Source: Paramesorhizobium deserti
Lineage (GTDB): Bacteria; Pseudomonadota; Alphaproteobacteria; Rhizobiales; Rhizobiaceae
Assembly: GCF_001558695.1 (NCBI RefSeq)
Contig: NZ_LNTU01000001.1
Span: 248,001 to 312,000, forward strand
Length of the DNA stretch: 64,000 nt
Direction: 5' to 3'
In this document: positions 7,904-15,370 of the stretch, piece by piece
Layout of the letters: every line of letters begins with the position of its first letter
How positions within the stretch are numbered: the first letter of the stretch is position 1
Program-made: the position numbers and the translations under genes
The notes under the pieces: generated by a model
The model's database searches: none
Seen by the model: only the letters and a program-made list of their open reading frames with translations
What the model was told of the DNA's origin: nothing

Positions 7904-8155
7904 TCAGTTTCGAATTTTGGCCGGTTCTGCCTCGATCACGGTCTTGCCATTCTTCTTGGAAACAGCAGCCTTGTCCATTTTTATCGTCGTATCTCCGACC
8001 GTAATGACAGCATGACCGGCGGCATGAAGCACGTTCTTGCTATCAACCTTGATGGTGTCGGCTTCCACCTGCAACTTGCCCAAATCACTGTTCGCGGCGA
8101 GAGCCGTGCTGCTCAAGGCGGTCAATGACATTGCGGCTATGATCAATCTATGCAT
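7904..8155 (-). CDS. Small secreted OstA/LptA-like protein
   Basis: An 83-residue protein with a Sec signal peptide (M-H-R-L-I-I-A-A-M-S-L-T-A-L-S-S-T-A-L-A, cleavage after about residue 20). The mature part, about 62 residues, has the alternating strand pattern of the OstA/LptA fold: V-E-A-D-T-I-K-V-D, L-H-A-A-G-H-A-V-I-T-V-G-D-T-T-I, then A-A-V-S-K-K-N-G-K-T-V-I-E-A. LptA itself is about 160-200 residues and forms the periplasmic lipopolysaccharide bridge, so this would be less than half of that fold. It may be a minimal paralogue that binds a lipid or polymer, or caps a longer assembly. It lies alone between vapC and the efe operon. Similarity is judged by eye. Confidence 0.6.
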   Translation of the reverse strand: MHRLIIAAMSLTALSSTALAANSDLGKLQVEADTIKVDSKNVLHAAGHAVITVGDTTIKMDKAAVSKKNGKTVIEAEPAKIRN

Positions 8156-8170
8156 AAAAATCTCCTCTAA

Positions 8171-8187
8171 CTAAACCCCAGGTTTAG
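8171..8187. promoter_or_regulatory. Palindrome CTAAACC-N3-GGTTTAG upstream of the OstA-like gene
   Basis: A perfect 7-bp inverted repeat with a 3-base spacer, 15 bases upstream of the ATG at 8155 and next to a GAGGAG ribosome binding site (8161-8167 on the complement). Its position suits a repressor operator or an mRNA leader hairpin. No regulator can be named. Confidence 0.4.
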
Positions 8188-8307
8188 TAAGGATCTTTTT
8201 TGTCAAATCTGTGATAGCCCGAGAGGTGCTTGAGCGAGATTTTTCGCTTGGCTGAGTCGAATTAGATCCTGAAATCGCAGCATATTCATCGATAAAATCA
8301 GAAATGT

Positions 8308-8343
8308 ACCGGGCGAATTCTGGATATTCCGCCCGGTTTTTTT
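8308..8343 (+). terminator. Rho-independent terminator with no gene in front of it
   Basis: ACCGGGCG (8308-8315) pairs with CGCCCGGT (8330-8337), followed by seven T residues. Its orientation terminates plus-strand transcripts, yet the nearest plus-strand gene (vapC) ends 450 bases upstream with an opposite-strand gene between. It may end an unannotated small RNA in 8190-8343. On the minus strand an A-run precedes the hairpin, so it is a poorer terminator for efe. Confidence 0.6.
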
Positions 8344-8359
8344 GGCGACAAACGAGAAT

Positions 8360-9181
8360 TTAATTCAGCCCCAGCGTGCCGCGCAGGGTCGAGAGATCCT
8401 CGGCGAGCACGGTGACCGGACCGGCGAGCGCCTTGCGATCGTCGGCGGTCAGCTTGTCATAGGTTTCGAAGCCGTCGGCCGTCTTGTACTTGGCGAGAAT
8501 GCCGTCGACCGTGGCGAAGTTCGCCTCCACCTTCTTGATCAGGTCAGGATTTTCCTTCTCAACCAGCGGCTTGACCAGTTCGACGATCTTCTGCGCGCCG
8601 TCGACATTGGCCTGGAAATCCCAGAGGTCGGTGTGGCTGTAGCGGTCCTCCTCGCCGGAGATCTTGCTGGCGGCAACTTCCTCCAGAAGAGCCGCCGCAC
8701 CACCCACCACCTTTTCCGGCGGAACGGTCAGATCCTTGACGCGCTTCTGCAACTCCACGACATCGGCATAAAGCTTGTCGGCGATGGGGGCCAGACCTTC
8801 GGTCGTATTCTCAGCGAACAGGCCGTATTCGAGGCGGTGGAAGCCGGTGAAATCCTCTGATTTCTCGCCTTGCTCGTGGTCGTCGGCGCGCGAGTCGATC
8901 GAGGCGTCGAGATCGGCGAAGAGTTCGGCGATCGGCTCGACCTTTTCATAGGGCACACGCGAGGGCGCGTAGAGCGCCTTGGCCCTTTCGAGATCGCCCG
9001 CCTTGATGGCGTCCGTGAAAGCCTTGGTGTCCTTGACCAGAAGATTGAGGTTCTCCTGGACATAAAGCTTGTAATCGGCGATCGGCTGGACGAGATCGAG
9101 CGGCGAAACCTCAGCGCGGGCCGGACCGAAAGCGGTTACGAGCACCAGCGCGCAGGTCGAAGCTAGAAGGCGAATTTTCAT
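8360..9181 (-). CDS. Second EfeO-like periplasmic protein (imelysin/M75 domain only)
   Basis: A 273-residue periplasmic protein with a Sec signal (residues 1-24, ending G-P-A-R-A). The mature part is an EfeO-type imelysin helical domain with the metal-site motif G-F-H-R-L-E-Y-G-L-F-A (H-x-x-E near residue 114). It lacks the cupredoxin domain present in the upstream efeO. The start at 9181 is chosen for the signal peptide and a GGAGAGG site; the much longer ORF upstream is out-of-frame efeB. It is the last gene of the efeU-efeO-efeB operon, 28 bases after efeB. The likely role is binding ferric/ferrous iron or a haem breakdown product for the Efe system. Such stand-alone imelysin proteins are sometimes called EfeM. 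Confidence 0.85.
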   Translation of the reverse strand: MKIRLLASTCALVLVTAFGPARAEVSPLDLVQPIADYKLYVQENLNLLVKDTKAFTDAIKAGDLERAKALYAPSRVPYEKVEPIAELFADLDASIDSRADDHEQGEKSEDFTGFHRLEYGLFAENTTEGLAPIADKLYADVVELQKRVKDLTVPPEKVVGGAAALLEEVAASKISGEEDRYSHTDLWDFQANVDGAQKIVELVKPLVEKENPDLIKKVEANFATVDGILAKYKTADGFETYDKLTADDRKALAGPVTVLAEDLSTLRGTLGLN

Positions 9182-9209
9182 ATGACATCCTCTCCAATAA
9201 TAATCTGAC

Positions 9210-10523
9210 TTAACCCCGTGCGTTCTGCGGCCCGCTCGCTTCCAGAAGTGTGCGGCCGAGAAAATCCTTCTCATCCCTGACGCCGGGCAGCGCGAAGAAG
9301 AAGCCACCGCCGATCGGCTTGATATATTCCTCCAGCGGCTCGCCATCGAGCCGCTTCTGGACGGTGATGAAGCCCTTTTCGAGGTCCGCCTGGAAGGCGA
9401 TGAAGAGGAGGCCCATCTCCAGCTGGCCTGATTTGCTGATGCCGTTGGAATAGTTGAACGGGCGGCGCAGGATGAGATGCTGCGCCGCGCTGGCATCACG
9501 CGGATTGGCGAGGCGGATATGGGAATCGAGCGGCGTGACCTTGCCCTCGGAATCGGCGGTATAATCAGGCACGTCGGCCTCCGTCCTGCCGCCGAAGGGC
9601 GCGCCACTATTCTTCCTGCGGCCGATAATCGCTTCCTGCTCCTGCAGCGGCGTGCGGTCCCAGCGCTCGACGAAATTGCGGATGATGCGCACCACCTGAT
9701 AGGAGCCATGCGCCGCCCAATCCGGCTCGTCGCTCTCCGGCTGCACCCAGACGACGCGGTTCATCAGGGCATCGTCCGAGGCATCCGGATTGGCCGAGCC
9801 GTCGCGAAAGCCGAGAAAATTGCGCGCACTCTCCTTGGCCTTGGCCGGAGGCTGGACAGGCACCGACCCCTCCTGCTTCCAGCGCAGCATGAGCTGACCG
9901 GGGGTGTTCTTCACGATATCGCGCAGCGCGTGGATGTTGGTATCCGGCGTGTTGGAGCAGAACTGGATGAGGAGATCGCCATGGCAGAGCTCCTTTTCCA
10001 ACGCATCGTTGGGAAAGCCTTCCATGCGGGTGAGGTGTTGCGGCTTCATTGGCTTGAGGCCGAAGCGATCGTCGAACACGGAAGCGCCGAGCGCCGCCGT
10101 GACGGTCAGATTGTCGGGAAAGATGTCGGGCCCGAGAATGCCGGAGTCAGCCGGCGGGAATTTCGGATCGAGCTCCGGCGCGGAGCCACCCTGCATGAGA
10201 AAGGCGATGCGCTCTGTCAGCGTGCGCAGAAGCTGCTCCAGTTCGGCTCGATCACGCGACAGAATGTCGAATGAAGCGACCATGCCGGCCGCCGGGCGCG
10301 GTGTGACGATGCCCGGCTGGTGGATGCCGTAGAAGGGCTGGCGCTCCTGCGTCCGGTCGCTTTCGGGCGCATTGGTCACGCTGTCGTTGGACAGCGCCAC
10401 GGCATTATGCGGCACCATACCGCCGGCTGCGGCGATCGCGCCAGCACCGGCGCCGAGGAGAAGCTTGCGCCTGGCGGGAGAGGCCGGCGCGTTCGGATCA
10501 TGCGTTTTTCTGTCGTTTGACAT
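9210..10523 (-). CDS. efeB: EfeB, Tat-exported dye-decolourising (DyP) peroxidase
   Basis: A 437-residue haem peroxidase of the Efe iron-uptake system. A twin-arginine signal (S-P-A-R-R-K-L-L-L-G-A-G, residues 15-26) indicates folded export to the periplasm. The DyP signature G-F-R-D-G is at about residue 237 (catalytic Asp), and the proximal haem His is in D-S-H-I-R-L-A-N-P-R-D near residue 335. In the EfeUOB system this protein oxidises Fe(II) or releases iron from haem for transport; the mechanism is still debated. Its ATG overlaps the efeO stop (TGATG), indicating translational coupling. The protein is full length, with no missing key residues. Confidence 0.93.
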   Translation of the reverse strand: MSNDRKTHDPNAPASPARRKLLLGAGAGAIAAAGGMVPHNAVALSNDSVTNAPESDRTQERQPFYGIHQPGIVTPRPAAGMVASFDILSRDRAELEQLLRTLTERIAFLMQGGSAPELDPKFPPADSGILGPDIFPDNLTVTAALGASVFDDRFGLKPMKPQHLTRMEGFPNDALEKELCHGDLLIQFCSNTPDTNIHALRDIVKNTPGQLMLRWKQEGSVPVQPPAKAKESARNFLGFRDGSANPDASDDALMNRVVWVQPESDEPDWAAHGSYQVVRIIRNFVERWDRTPLQEQEAIIGRRKNSGAPFGGRTEADVPDYTADSEGKVTPLDSHIRLANPRDASAAQHLILRRPFNYSNGISKSGQLEMGLLFIAFQADLEKGFITVQKRLDGEPLEEYIKPIGGGFFFALPGVRDEKDFLGRTLLEASGPQNARG

Positions 10524-11713
10524 CAGCTTAGTCCCAGACTGTCGCGCAATTTGTCGAGGTCGGCGGCAAGCGTGGCTGCCTGTTTCTTCAGGGCAGCCTT
10601 GTCGGCATCGCCGAGCTTGTCATAGGAGACGAAGCCATCCCCTTCCCTGTGGGCGTCCATGGTCTCGCCGATCGCCACGAAATCCTTGTCGATGGCTGTC
10701 ATCAGATCGCCATTGACCTTCACCGCTACCGGGCGCACGAGATCGACGATCTTGCGCACGCCCACAAGTTCGGCGAAGAAGGAATCGAGATCGGTATGGG
10801 CGTAGCGGTCCTCATCCTGGCCCGGCGCAGCGGTGGCGAAGCGGTTGATCAGCGTAGCGCCGCCGCCGATCATCTTTTCCGGCGGAATGCGCATATCGTG
10901 GATACGGCCCTGCAACGTCGCGACATCGGTGACGAGCTTGTCGGCGACCGGCGCCAACCCCTCAGTGCTGTTTTGCGCGAACAGCCCATATTCGATGCGG
11001 TGCAGGCCGCCGAAGGCCGGGTCGGCCTCGCGTTTCTCAAAATAGTCAGCGCGAGCGTCGATCGCGGTATCGAGATCGGAGAAGACCTCCGATACCGGCG
11101 CGATGCGTGCGTAAGCAGCGCGGGCGGGTTCATAAAGCCGCTTCGCCTCGTCGAGATTACCCGATTTGACGGCGGCGGCGAGATCGCCCGTGGCCTGCAC
11201 GAGATCGTTCGTTCCGGCGGCGAGGTAGAGTTTGTATTCGGCGAGCGCGCCGATGAAGGCGGTCAATTGCGGGCGGGAGGCATCCGCCGAAGCAATGGCC
11301 GAAGGCGTGACGATGAGCTTGCCGCGCGGATTGCTCAGGAGGCCGCAGGTGATCGCATATTCACCCGGCTCGAGCCGGGCATTCAGCGTCTGGCTGAAAC
11401 CCGGCGCGATGTTCTCGCGCTCCTCGACCACCATGACGCCATCGAGGATCTCCCATTCGACCGCCCGGTCGGATTTGTTGACGATCTCGAATGTGGCGCG
11501 GCCGGCGGGCACCGTCAGCTCGTTCGGATCGCAGGTCTTGCCGGTGATGGTGACGACGGTCGCATTGCCGCCAGCCGTCCGGCGCGCCTCGCTTGCCCGC
11601 TGCGAGGCATAATAGAACGCGACGCCCGCGCCGATGAGCAGCAGCACCGCCAGCGCCAGAGCGATGCGGATGACGAGACGGGGCATGGGATCGATGATCT
11701 TATCTCGAGACAT
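10523..11713 (-). CDS. efeO: EfeO, iron-binding cupredoxin-imelysin protein
   Basis: A 396-residue periplasmic, membrane-anchored protein. One N-terminal hydrophobic segment (residues 11-33) precedes a cupredoxin domain (about 45-135) with Cys in T-C-D-P-N-E-L and A-I-T-C-G-L. A linker leads to the M75/imelysin helical domain (about 145-396) with the H-x-x-E motif G-L-H-R-I-E-Y-G-L-F-A near residue 237. EfeO is thought to bind and hand iron to the EfeU permease. It lies between efeU (18 bases upstream) and efeB (overlapping by one base). The imelysin half is clearly related to the protein at 8360-9181, suggesting a duplication within the operon. Confidence 0.93.
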   Translation of the reverse strand: MSRDKIIDPMPRLVIRIALALAVLLLIGAGVAFYYASQRASEARRTAGGNATVVTITGKTCDPNELTVPAGRATFEIVNKSDRAVEWEILDGVMVVEERENIAPGFSQTLNARLEPGEYAITCGLLSNPRGKLIVTPSAIASADASRPQLTAFIGALAEYKLYLAAGTNDLVQATGDLAAAVKSGNLDEAKRLYEPARAAYARIAPVSEVFSDLDTAIDARADYFEKREADPAFGGLHRIEYGLFAQNSTEGLAPVADKLVTDVATLQGRIHDMRIPPEKMIGGGATLINRFATAAPGQDEDRYAHTDLDSFFAELVGVRKIVDLVRPVAVKVNGDLMTAIDKDFVAIGETMDAHREGDGFVSYDKLGDADKAALKKQAATLAADLDKLRDSLGLS

Positions 11714-11731
11714 TCCTGGCCAGAACCTTTC

Positions 11732-12574
11732 CTATGACCCCTGCCCTGCGCTTGCCGTCTTCGGCTGGCCCGCCGGTGAGGGCGACAGGAAGAGGATCAG
11801 CGCGGGAATGATGAACGCCACATAGGCCAGCAACTCGCTGATCGTCGGCGTGTCGATATAGCCGAACATGCCCGAGAGCAGCGAACCGAGCGGGCTGTCG
11901 AGGGGCAGCACGCCGCTCATGTCGAAGACGACGGTCTGCAGGTGGTTCCAGAGACCCGCTTCATGCAGCGCCTTGACGGAATTGGCGAGGATGCCGGCGG
12001 CGATAAGCAAGATAAAGACGCCGGTCCAGCGGAAGAAGCGGCGCAGATTGAGCTTCAACCCGCCTATATAGATGCCGTAGCCGATGGCGATGGCGGCAAG
12101 CACGCCGAGAAGCGCACCTAGCGGCGCGGCCACACCGTCGCTCTGCTGGAAGGCCGCCAGCAGAAAGAAGACCGACTCCAGCCCTTCACGCGCCACGGCA
12201 AAGAAGACCATGACGATCAGGCCCAGCCCCTTGTTGGTGGAGGTCTCGAAGGCGGCATCGATGGAATGGTGCAGCTCGGCCTTGATGGAGCGAGCCGCCT
12301 TGCGCATCCAGAAAACCATAGAGGTCAGGACGCACACGGCGATGAGGCCGATCACCGCTTCGAAAAGCTCCTGCGCCTTCTGCGGGAACTCCGCGCTCAT
12401 GAATTGCAGCGCCGCGCCGACGGCAAGCGACAGGGCAAGCGCCAGCAGAATGCCGATCCAGACCACCGGCATCCAGGCGCCGCGTCCGGTCTGCCGGAGA
12501 TAGCTTGCGATGATGCCGACGATCAGGGCGGCTTCGACGCCCTCGCGCAGCATGATGAGAAAAGGTACGAGCAT
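11732..12574 (-). CDS. efeU: EfeU, FTR1-family ferrous/ferric iron permease
   Basis: A 280-residue inner-membrane permease with seven hydrophobic segments. Two R-E-x-x-E iron-binding motifs characterise the FTR1 family: R-E-G-V-E at residues 10-14 and R-E-G-L-E near residue 130. The start at 12574 places the first motif right after M-L-V-P-F-L-I-M, as in other family members; the 21-residue extension to 12637 is atypical. It is the first gene of the efeU-efeO-efeB-imelysin operon. Upstream, 12660-12960 is AT-rich and holds the promoter; iron control by Fur, RirA or Irr is expected from other bacteria but no certain box was found. Confidence 0.92.
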   Translation of the reverse strand: MLVPFLIMLREGVEAALIVGIIASYLRQTGRGAWMPVVWIGILLALALSLAVGAALQFMSAEFPQKAQELFEAVIGLIAVCVLTSMVFWMRKAARSIKAELHHSIDAAFETSTNKGLGLIVMVFFAVAREGLESVFFLLAAFQQSDGVAAPLGALLGVLAAIAIGYGIYIGGLKLNLRRFFRWTGVFILLIAAGILANSVKALHEAGLWNHLQTVVFDMSGVLPLDSPLGSLLSGMFGYIDTPTISELLAYVAFIIPALILFLSPSPAGQPKTASAGQGS

Positions 12575-12664
12575 ATCGATCTGTTCCGACGGCCGCGCGG
12601 GCCAAGACCCGGGACCCTCGGTCTTACCTCGCTTCAACCGGGCTGATGCATCCTGCCCTCTAGA

Positions 12665-12960
12665 GGGGACGAACCCTTCGCGTTTCGGTCACCTTTAGCG
12701 GGCGCTGATTGCCGCTGCAAGAAAATTTCATATGATCCGGCTAAAATTTATAATATTCTAGAACTTCTCTAAAGTAGTGGTAAGCAATTGAATCATTTCA
12801 ATACAGTAGATCATTTTCCTGTATATCAGAATCAGGATGAATAAACTTACTCAAGCACCGGAATATAGAATCGAATTAGGAGATTTCGCATTTATACTAT
12901 ACTGACGTTATTACAATGATTTCCTGACATTCACCATCCAGTTTATCGGCGGCGGTCATT
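12665..12960. other. AT-rich gene-free leader upstream of efeU
   Basis: The region is clearly AT-richer than its surroundings. Inverted motifs are visible: TTCTAGAA at 12757-12764 within TCTAGAACTTCTCTAAAG (12758-12775), which loosely resembles the TTTAGAA/TTCTAAA pattern of Irr boxes, and TTGAA-N4-TTCAA near 12788-12801. No ORF with a ribosome binding site was recognised in 12575-13106. It probably holds the efe promoter and its iron-responsive operator, but neither is proven. Confidence 0.4.
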
Positions 12961-13106
12961 TATAATCCCGAAACATTGCCCGATACAATCCGCCTTTTCT
13001 TTTCAGATAGTGACAATTGGTGTGCGAAATCTCTGCCCGCGCAACCATGGCCGGCGGGACGAACCGGGCCCGCGACTATTTTTGTCAGGACGGTCAAAAT
13101 TTTTCG

Positions 13107-13268
13107 TCCGAGGGGACTTGAAGATGGCGAGATGCTCATCCATATCAGTGTCACTTGCAGGCGCGTCTCCTCCCATTGCGCGCGGCAAGTGTTCCCCTCT
13201 GGAGGTTTTGCCCGATGGGCACCTTCACAACTTGAAGCCGGGCTTTCTTGAAGTCCGGCTCTTTTTTT
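13107..13268 (+). ncRNA. Candidate small RNA with a CUCCUCCC loop and intrinsic terminator
   Basis: TCC plus GAGGGGA (13107-13116) pairs with TCCCCTC and GGA (13193-13203), and CTTG (13117-13120) pairs with CAAG (13186-13189). Inside, GCGCG (13161-13165) and CGCGC (13179-13183) close a loop that displays CTCCTCCC (13167-13174), an anti-Shine-Dalgarno sequence. A second stem-loop surrounds GCCCGATGGGC (13210-13220). The 3' end is a terminator: AGCCGG (13236-13241) with CCGGCT (13255-13260), then seven T residues. No ORF fits. CU-rich loops mark several rhizobial trans-acting RNA families; which family this is I cannot tell. The 5' end is approximate. Confidence 0.6.
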
Positions 13269-13522
13269 GTCTCGAAATACCCCCGCCTCCGGGGCTCCCC
13301 ACAACGCGAATAAACCGATTTGACACAATCGTGGCAATAGCGGCTCTATTGCGCCGCAATATCCCTCGCGGATGGGTCGAAGATGGCGAAAAAATGCCCG
13401 AAAACAGAGGCATCCCAGCATTTCTTGCAAGGCAGCCATGCAAATTTGTCTCTGCACCTTTTTGCAGTGCGAGACTATATGCTGCTCGTAACAAGAACAA
13501 ACGATATGTCTAGGTGAGAGAA

Positions 13523-13669
13523 ATGAACCTGATCCGCTCCTACAACAACTGGCGCCGTTACCGCGCGACTGTGAATGAACTGAGCCGCCTGTCGGCCCGC
13601 GAACTGAACGATCTCGGCATCCTCCCCGCTGAAATCCCTTACGTCGCCCGCAAGGCCGTTTCGCGCTAA
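13523..13669 (+). CDS. DUF1127 small protein
   Basis: A 48-residue, basic, Arg-rich protein of the DUF1127 (YjiS-like) family: an N-terminal N-N-W-R-R-Y-R helix and the diagnostic L-S-A-R-E-L-N-D-L-G-I motif at residues 23-33, followed by a short C-terminal helix. The GGTGAGAG site (13513-13520) sits just before the ATG. The Rhodobacter homologue CcaF1 is an RNA-binding protein encoded upstream of, and co-transcribed with, CCUCCUCCC-loop sRNAs, and it affects their maturation. The same arrangement is present here, with an RNA of that type starting about 17 bases after the stop. The gene is therefore expected to act in sRNA processing and RNA turnover under stress. Confidence 0.87.
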   Translation: MNLIRSYNNWRRYRATVNELSRLSARELNDLGILPAEIPYVARKAVSR

Positions 13670-13685
13670 TCGAGTTTTGAGAGAT

Positions 13686-13806
13686 ATCGCCGGGGTCACT
13701 CCTCCTCCCAGACCTCTGCGATAAAAGACCGGCATCTCCTCCTCCCAGCCGGTCTTTACAAATAGCACCCGCCGCACCTCCTCCCGCGGCGGGTGTTGTT
13801 TTTTGG
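13686..13806 (+). ncRNA. Three-hairpin anti-SD sRNA (cuckoo / alpha-r14-like)
   Basis: Three consecutive stem-loops each present CCTCCTCCC in the loop. Hairpin 1: ATCGC/GCGAT and GGTC/GACC stem (13686-13722), motif 13701-13709. Hairpin 2: perfect 9-bp AAAGACCGG/CCGGTCTTT stem (13724-13732, 13749-13757), motif 13738-13746. Hairpin 3: perfect 10-bp CACCCGCCGC/GCGGCGGGTG stem (13766-13775, 13786-13795), motif 13777-13785, followed by TTGTTTTTT, so it is also the terminator. It lies directly downstream of the DUF1127 gene. RNAs of this build pair with ribosome binding sites of many mRNAs. It may be cleaved from the DUF1127 transcript or have its own promoter. Confidence 0.88.
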
Positions 13807-13827
13807 GCGCCGGATCAATCGCCTTTT

Positions 13828-14745
13828 TCAATAAAAAGCCTTGAATGCTTCCGCATAATCCTTGTGCCAGCGCGACAGCGGCGGGCGGTTGAGCACGATA
13901 TCATCCGCGGCCCAGCGAATGCGCTTTTCGTCGAGCGCGCGCGGCACGTCGTTGTCGGGGCACAATATGTAAAAATCGCCCTCACCCAGCCTTTGCAGCA
14001 TGAACTCCACCGTCTCTTCGGGCGTCCAGGCGCCGGCGGGTTTCTCCGTGCGGCCACCAGCGGCGAGCGGCGTGAAAACAAAACCGGGGATCAGCAAATG
14101 CGCGGTCACCCGGCAATTCTCCCGGGTGCGCAATTCGTGCTGCAGCGCTTCGGTAAAGGTTTTCACGCCCGATTTGGCGACATTATAGGCCGGATCGCCC
14201 GGAGGGGTGGTGATACCTTGCTTGGACCCGGTGTTGATGACGAGGGCGGGCTCGCCATGCTCGATCATATCGGGCACGAAGATACGCGTGCCATCGATGA
14301 CACCAACGAGATTGACGCGCAGCACCGCGTCCCAATTCTCCTGCGGGCCGAAGATGGCGCTGCCCGGCTGGATGCCGGCATTGTTCATCAGAACATGCAC
14401 CTTGCCCCACGCATGGCGGACCCGCTCCTCCAGCGCGCGTAACGAGGCGCTGTCGCCGACGTCGGTCGCGACCGGCATGACATGCGTTGCGCCGCCCCGT
14501 GCCTCGGCCGCAACCTGATCGGCGGCTCTGGCGAGCGTTTCGACATTGCGGTCGGCAAGAACGATCTTCATGCCGAAAGCGGCAAAGCGTTTGGCCGCGG
14601 CAAGCCCGATGCCGGAAGCCGCCCCCGTGATCACCGCGACATTTCCGGGGGAAAGAGCCGCAGATATGGAAACGCCGTCCGTTGCGCTGGTCTTTGCCGT
14701 GTTCACTGTCATGACCGGTCCCGCTTCATTGATGAACTCTGGCAT
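13828..14745 (-). CDS. Short-chain dehydrogenase/reductase
   Basis: A 305-residue SDR. T-G-A-A-S-G-I-G (near residue 42) binds NAD(P), N-N-A-G is the structural motif near residue 120, and Y-N-V-A-K is the catalytic Y-x-x-x-K near residue 190, with Ser in N-T-G-S just before. The C-terminal region after about residue 250 is longer than in a minimal SDR. Three ATGs are possible (14775, 14745, 14712); 14745 is preferred because AAGGAAC sits about 8 bases upstream. That site is inside a perfect hairpin (14747-14773), so translation may be gated. Substrate unknown. It converges on the sRNA terminator at 13806. Confidence 0.87.
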   Translation of the reverse strand: MPEFINEAGPVMTVNTAKTSATDGVSISAALSPGNVAVITGAASGIGLAAAKRFAAFGMKIVLADRNVETLARAADQVAAEARGGATHVMPVATDVGDSASLRALEERVRHAWGKVHVLMNNAGIQPGSAIFGPQENWDAVLRVNLVGVIDGTRIFVPDMIEHGEPALVINTGSKQGITTPPGDPAYNVAKSGVKTFTEALQHELRTRENCRVTAHLLIPGFVFTPLAAGGRTEKPAGAWTPEETVEFMLQRLGEGDFYILCPDNDVPRALDEKRIRWAADDIVLNRPPLSRWHKDYAEAFKAFY

Positions 14746-14746
14746 T

Positions 14747-14773
14747 GCATAGTTCCTTAAGCCGGAACTATGC
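14747..14773 (-). promoter_or_regulatory. Perfect 10-bp inverted repeat covering the SDR ribosome binding site
   Basis: GCATAGTTCC (14747-14756) and GGAACTATGC (14764-14773) are perfect inverted copies separated by 7 bases. They end one base before the ATG at 14745. As RNA the hairpin would bury the AAGGAAC site; as DNA it is a dyad operator of typical size. Confidence 0.5.
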
Positions 14774-14822
14774 AACAGCCATATCCGACCGAAAAGGCCC
14801 GTTCATTTTCCGATGTGGCGTT

Positions 14823-15173
14823 TCAGCTTTCGACCAGCGTCTGGAAGCCGCCAAAGATCATGCGTTTACCGTCGAACGGCATCTCGCCGCTCATCTGCAT
14901 GCGCGGGTCTTCCATCACCTTCTTGTTTCCGGCATCGCGGACCTCCCGTGAAGGCCAGACGATCCAGGAGAAGACCACCACCTCATCCGGCTGGCATTTG
15001 ACGGCCATGGGAAACGAGGTGACCTCGCCGTCAGGCACGTCGTCTCCCCAGCATTCCATGACGCTCAACGCGCCATGATCCCTGAAGATCACCGCCGCAT
15101 CCTCGGCCAGCTTTTTAAAGGCTTCGCGATTTGCCTTCGGTACGGCCAAGACAAAACCATCGACATAGGTCAT
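14823..15173 (-). CDS. DUF1428 family protein
   Basis: A 116-residue cytosolic protein matching the DUF1428 (YbaA) family, a dimeric ferredoxin-like alpha/beta-barrel fold. Recognisable blocks are Y-V-D-G-F-V-L-A-V-P near the start, G-A-L-S-V-M-E-C-W-G-D-D-V-P-D-G-E-V-T-S-F, and the end M-P-F-D-G-K-R-M-I-F-G-G-F. The ATG at 15173 opens M-T-Y-V-D-G, the family's usual start, so the longer ORF to 15242 is not used. The family has no established function. Confidence 0.88.
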   Translation of the reverse strand: MTYVDGFVLAVPKANREAFKKLAEDAAVIFRDHGALSVMECWGDDVPDGEVTSFPMAVKCQPDEVVVFSWIVWPSREVRDAGNKKVMEDPRMQMSGEMPFDGKRMIFGGFQTLVES

Positions 15174-15370
15174 CAGAATATTCCTCCGAATGTTTGTACG
15201 CGCCCCGCCTGCGTCTTCCGCAATAGTGGGCTCAACGCCCAAAGGACGAATAAACGGATTTCGGGCCGACAGAGCCAGAGAAATTTATTTCGAGGGTGTA
15301 GACACAATTGAAGAGAACCACACCCGAGAGCTCAGGTGCGGCAAGAATTTGTACCGGACTGATCCCACGT

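Noticed and set aside
13107-13268. 6S RNA
   Set aside because: The closed structure is only about 97 bases before the terminator and lacks the large central bubble of 6S RNA.
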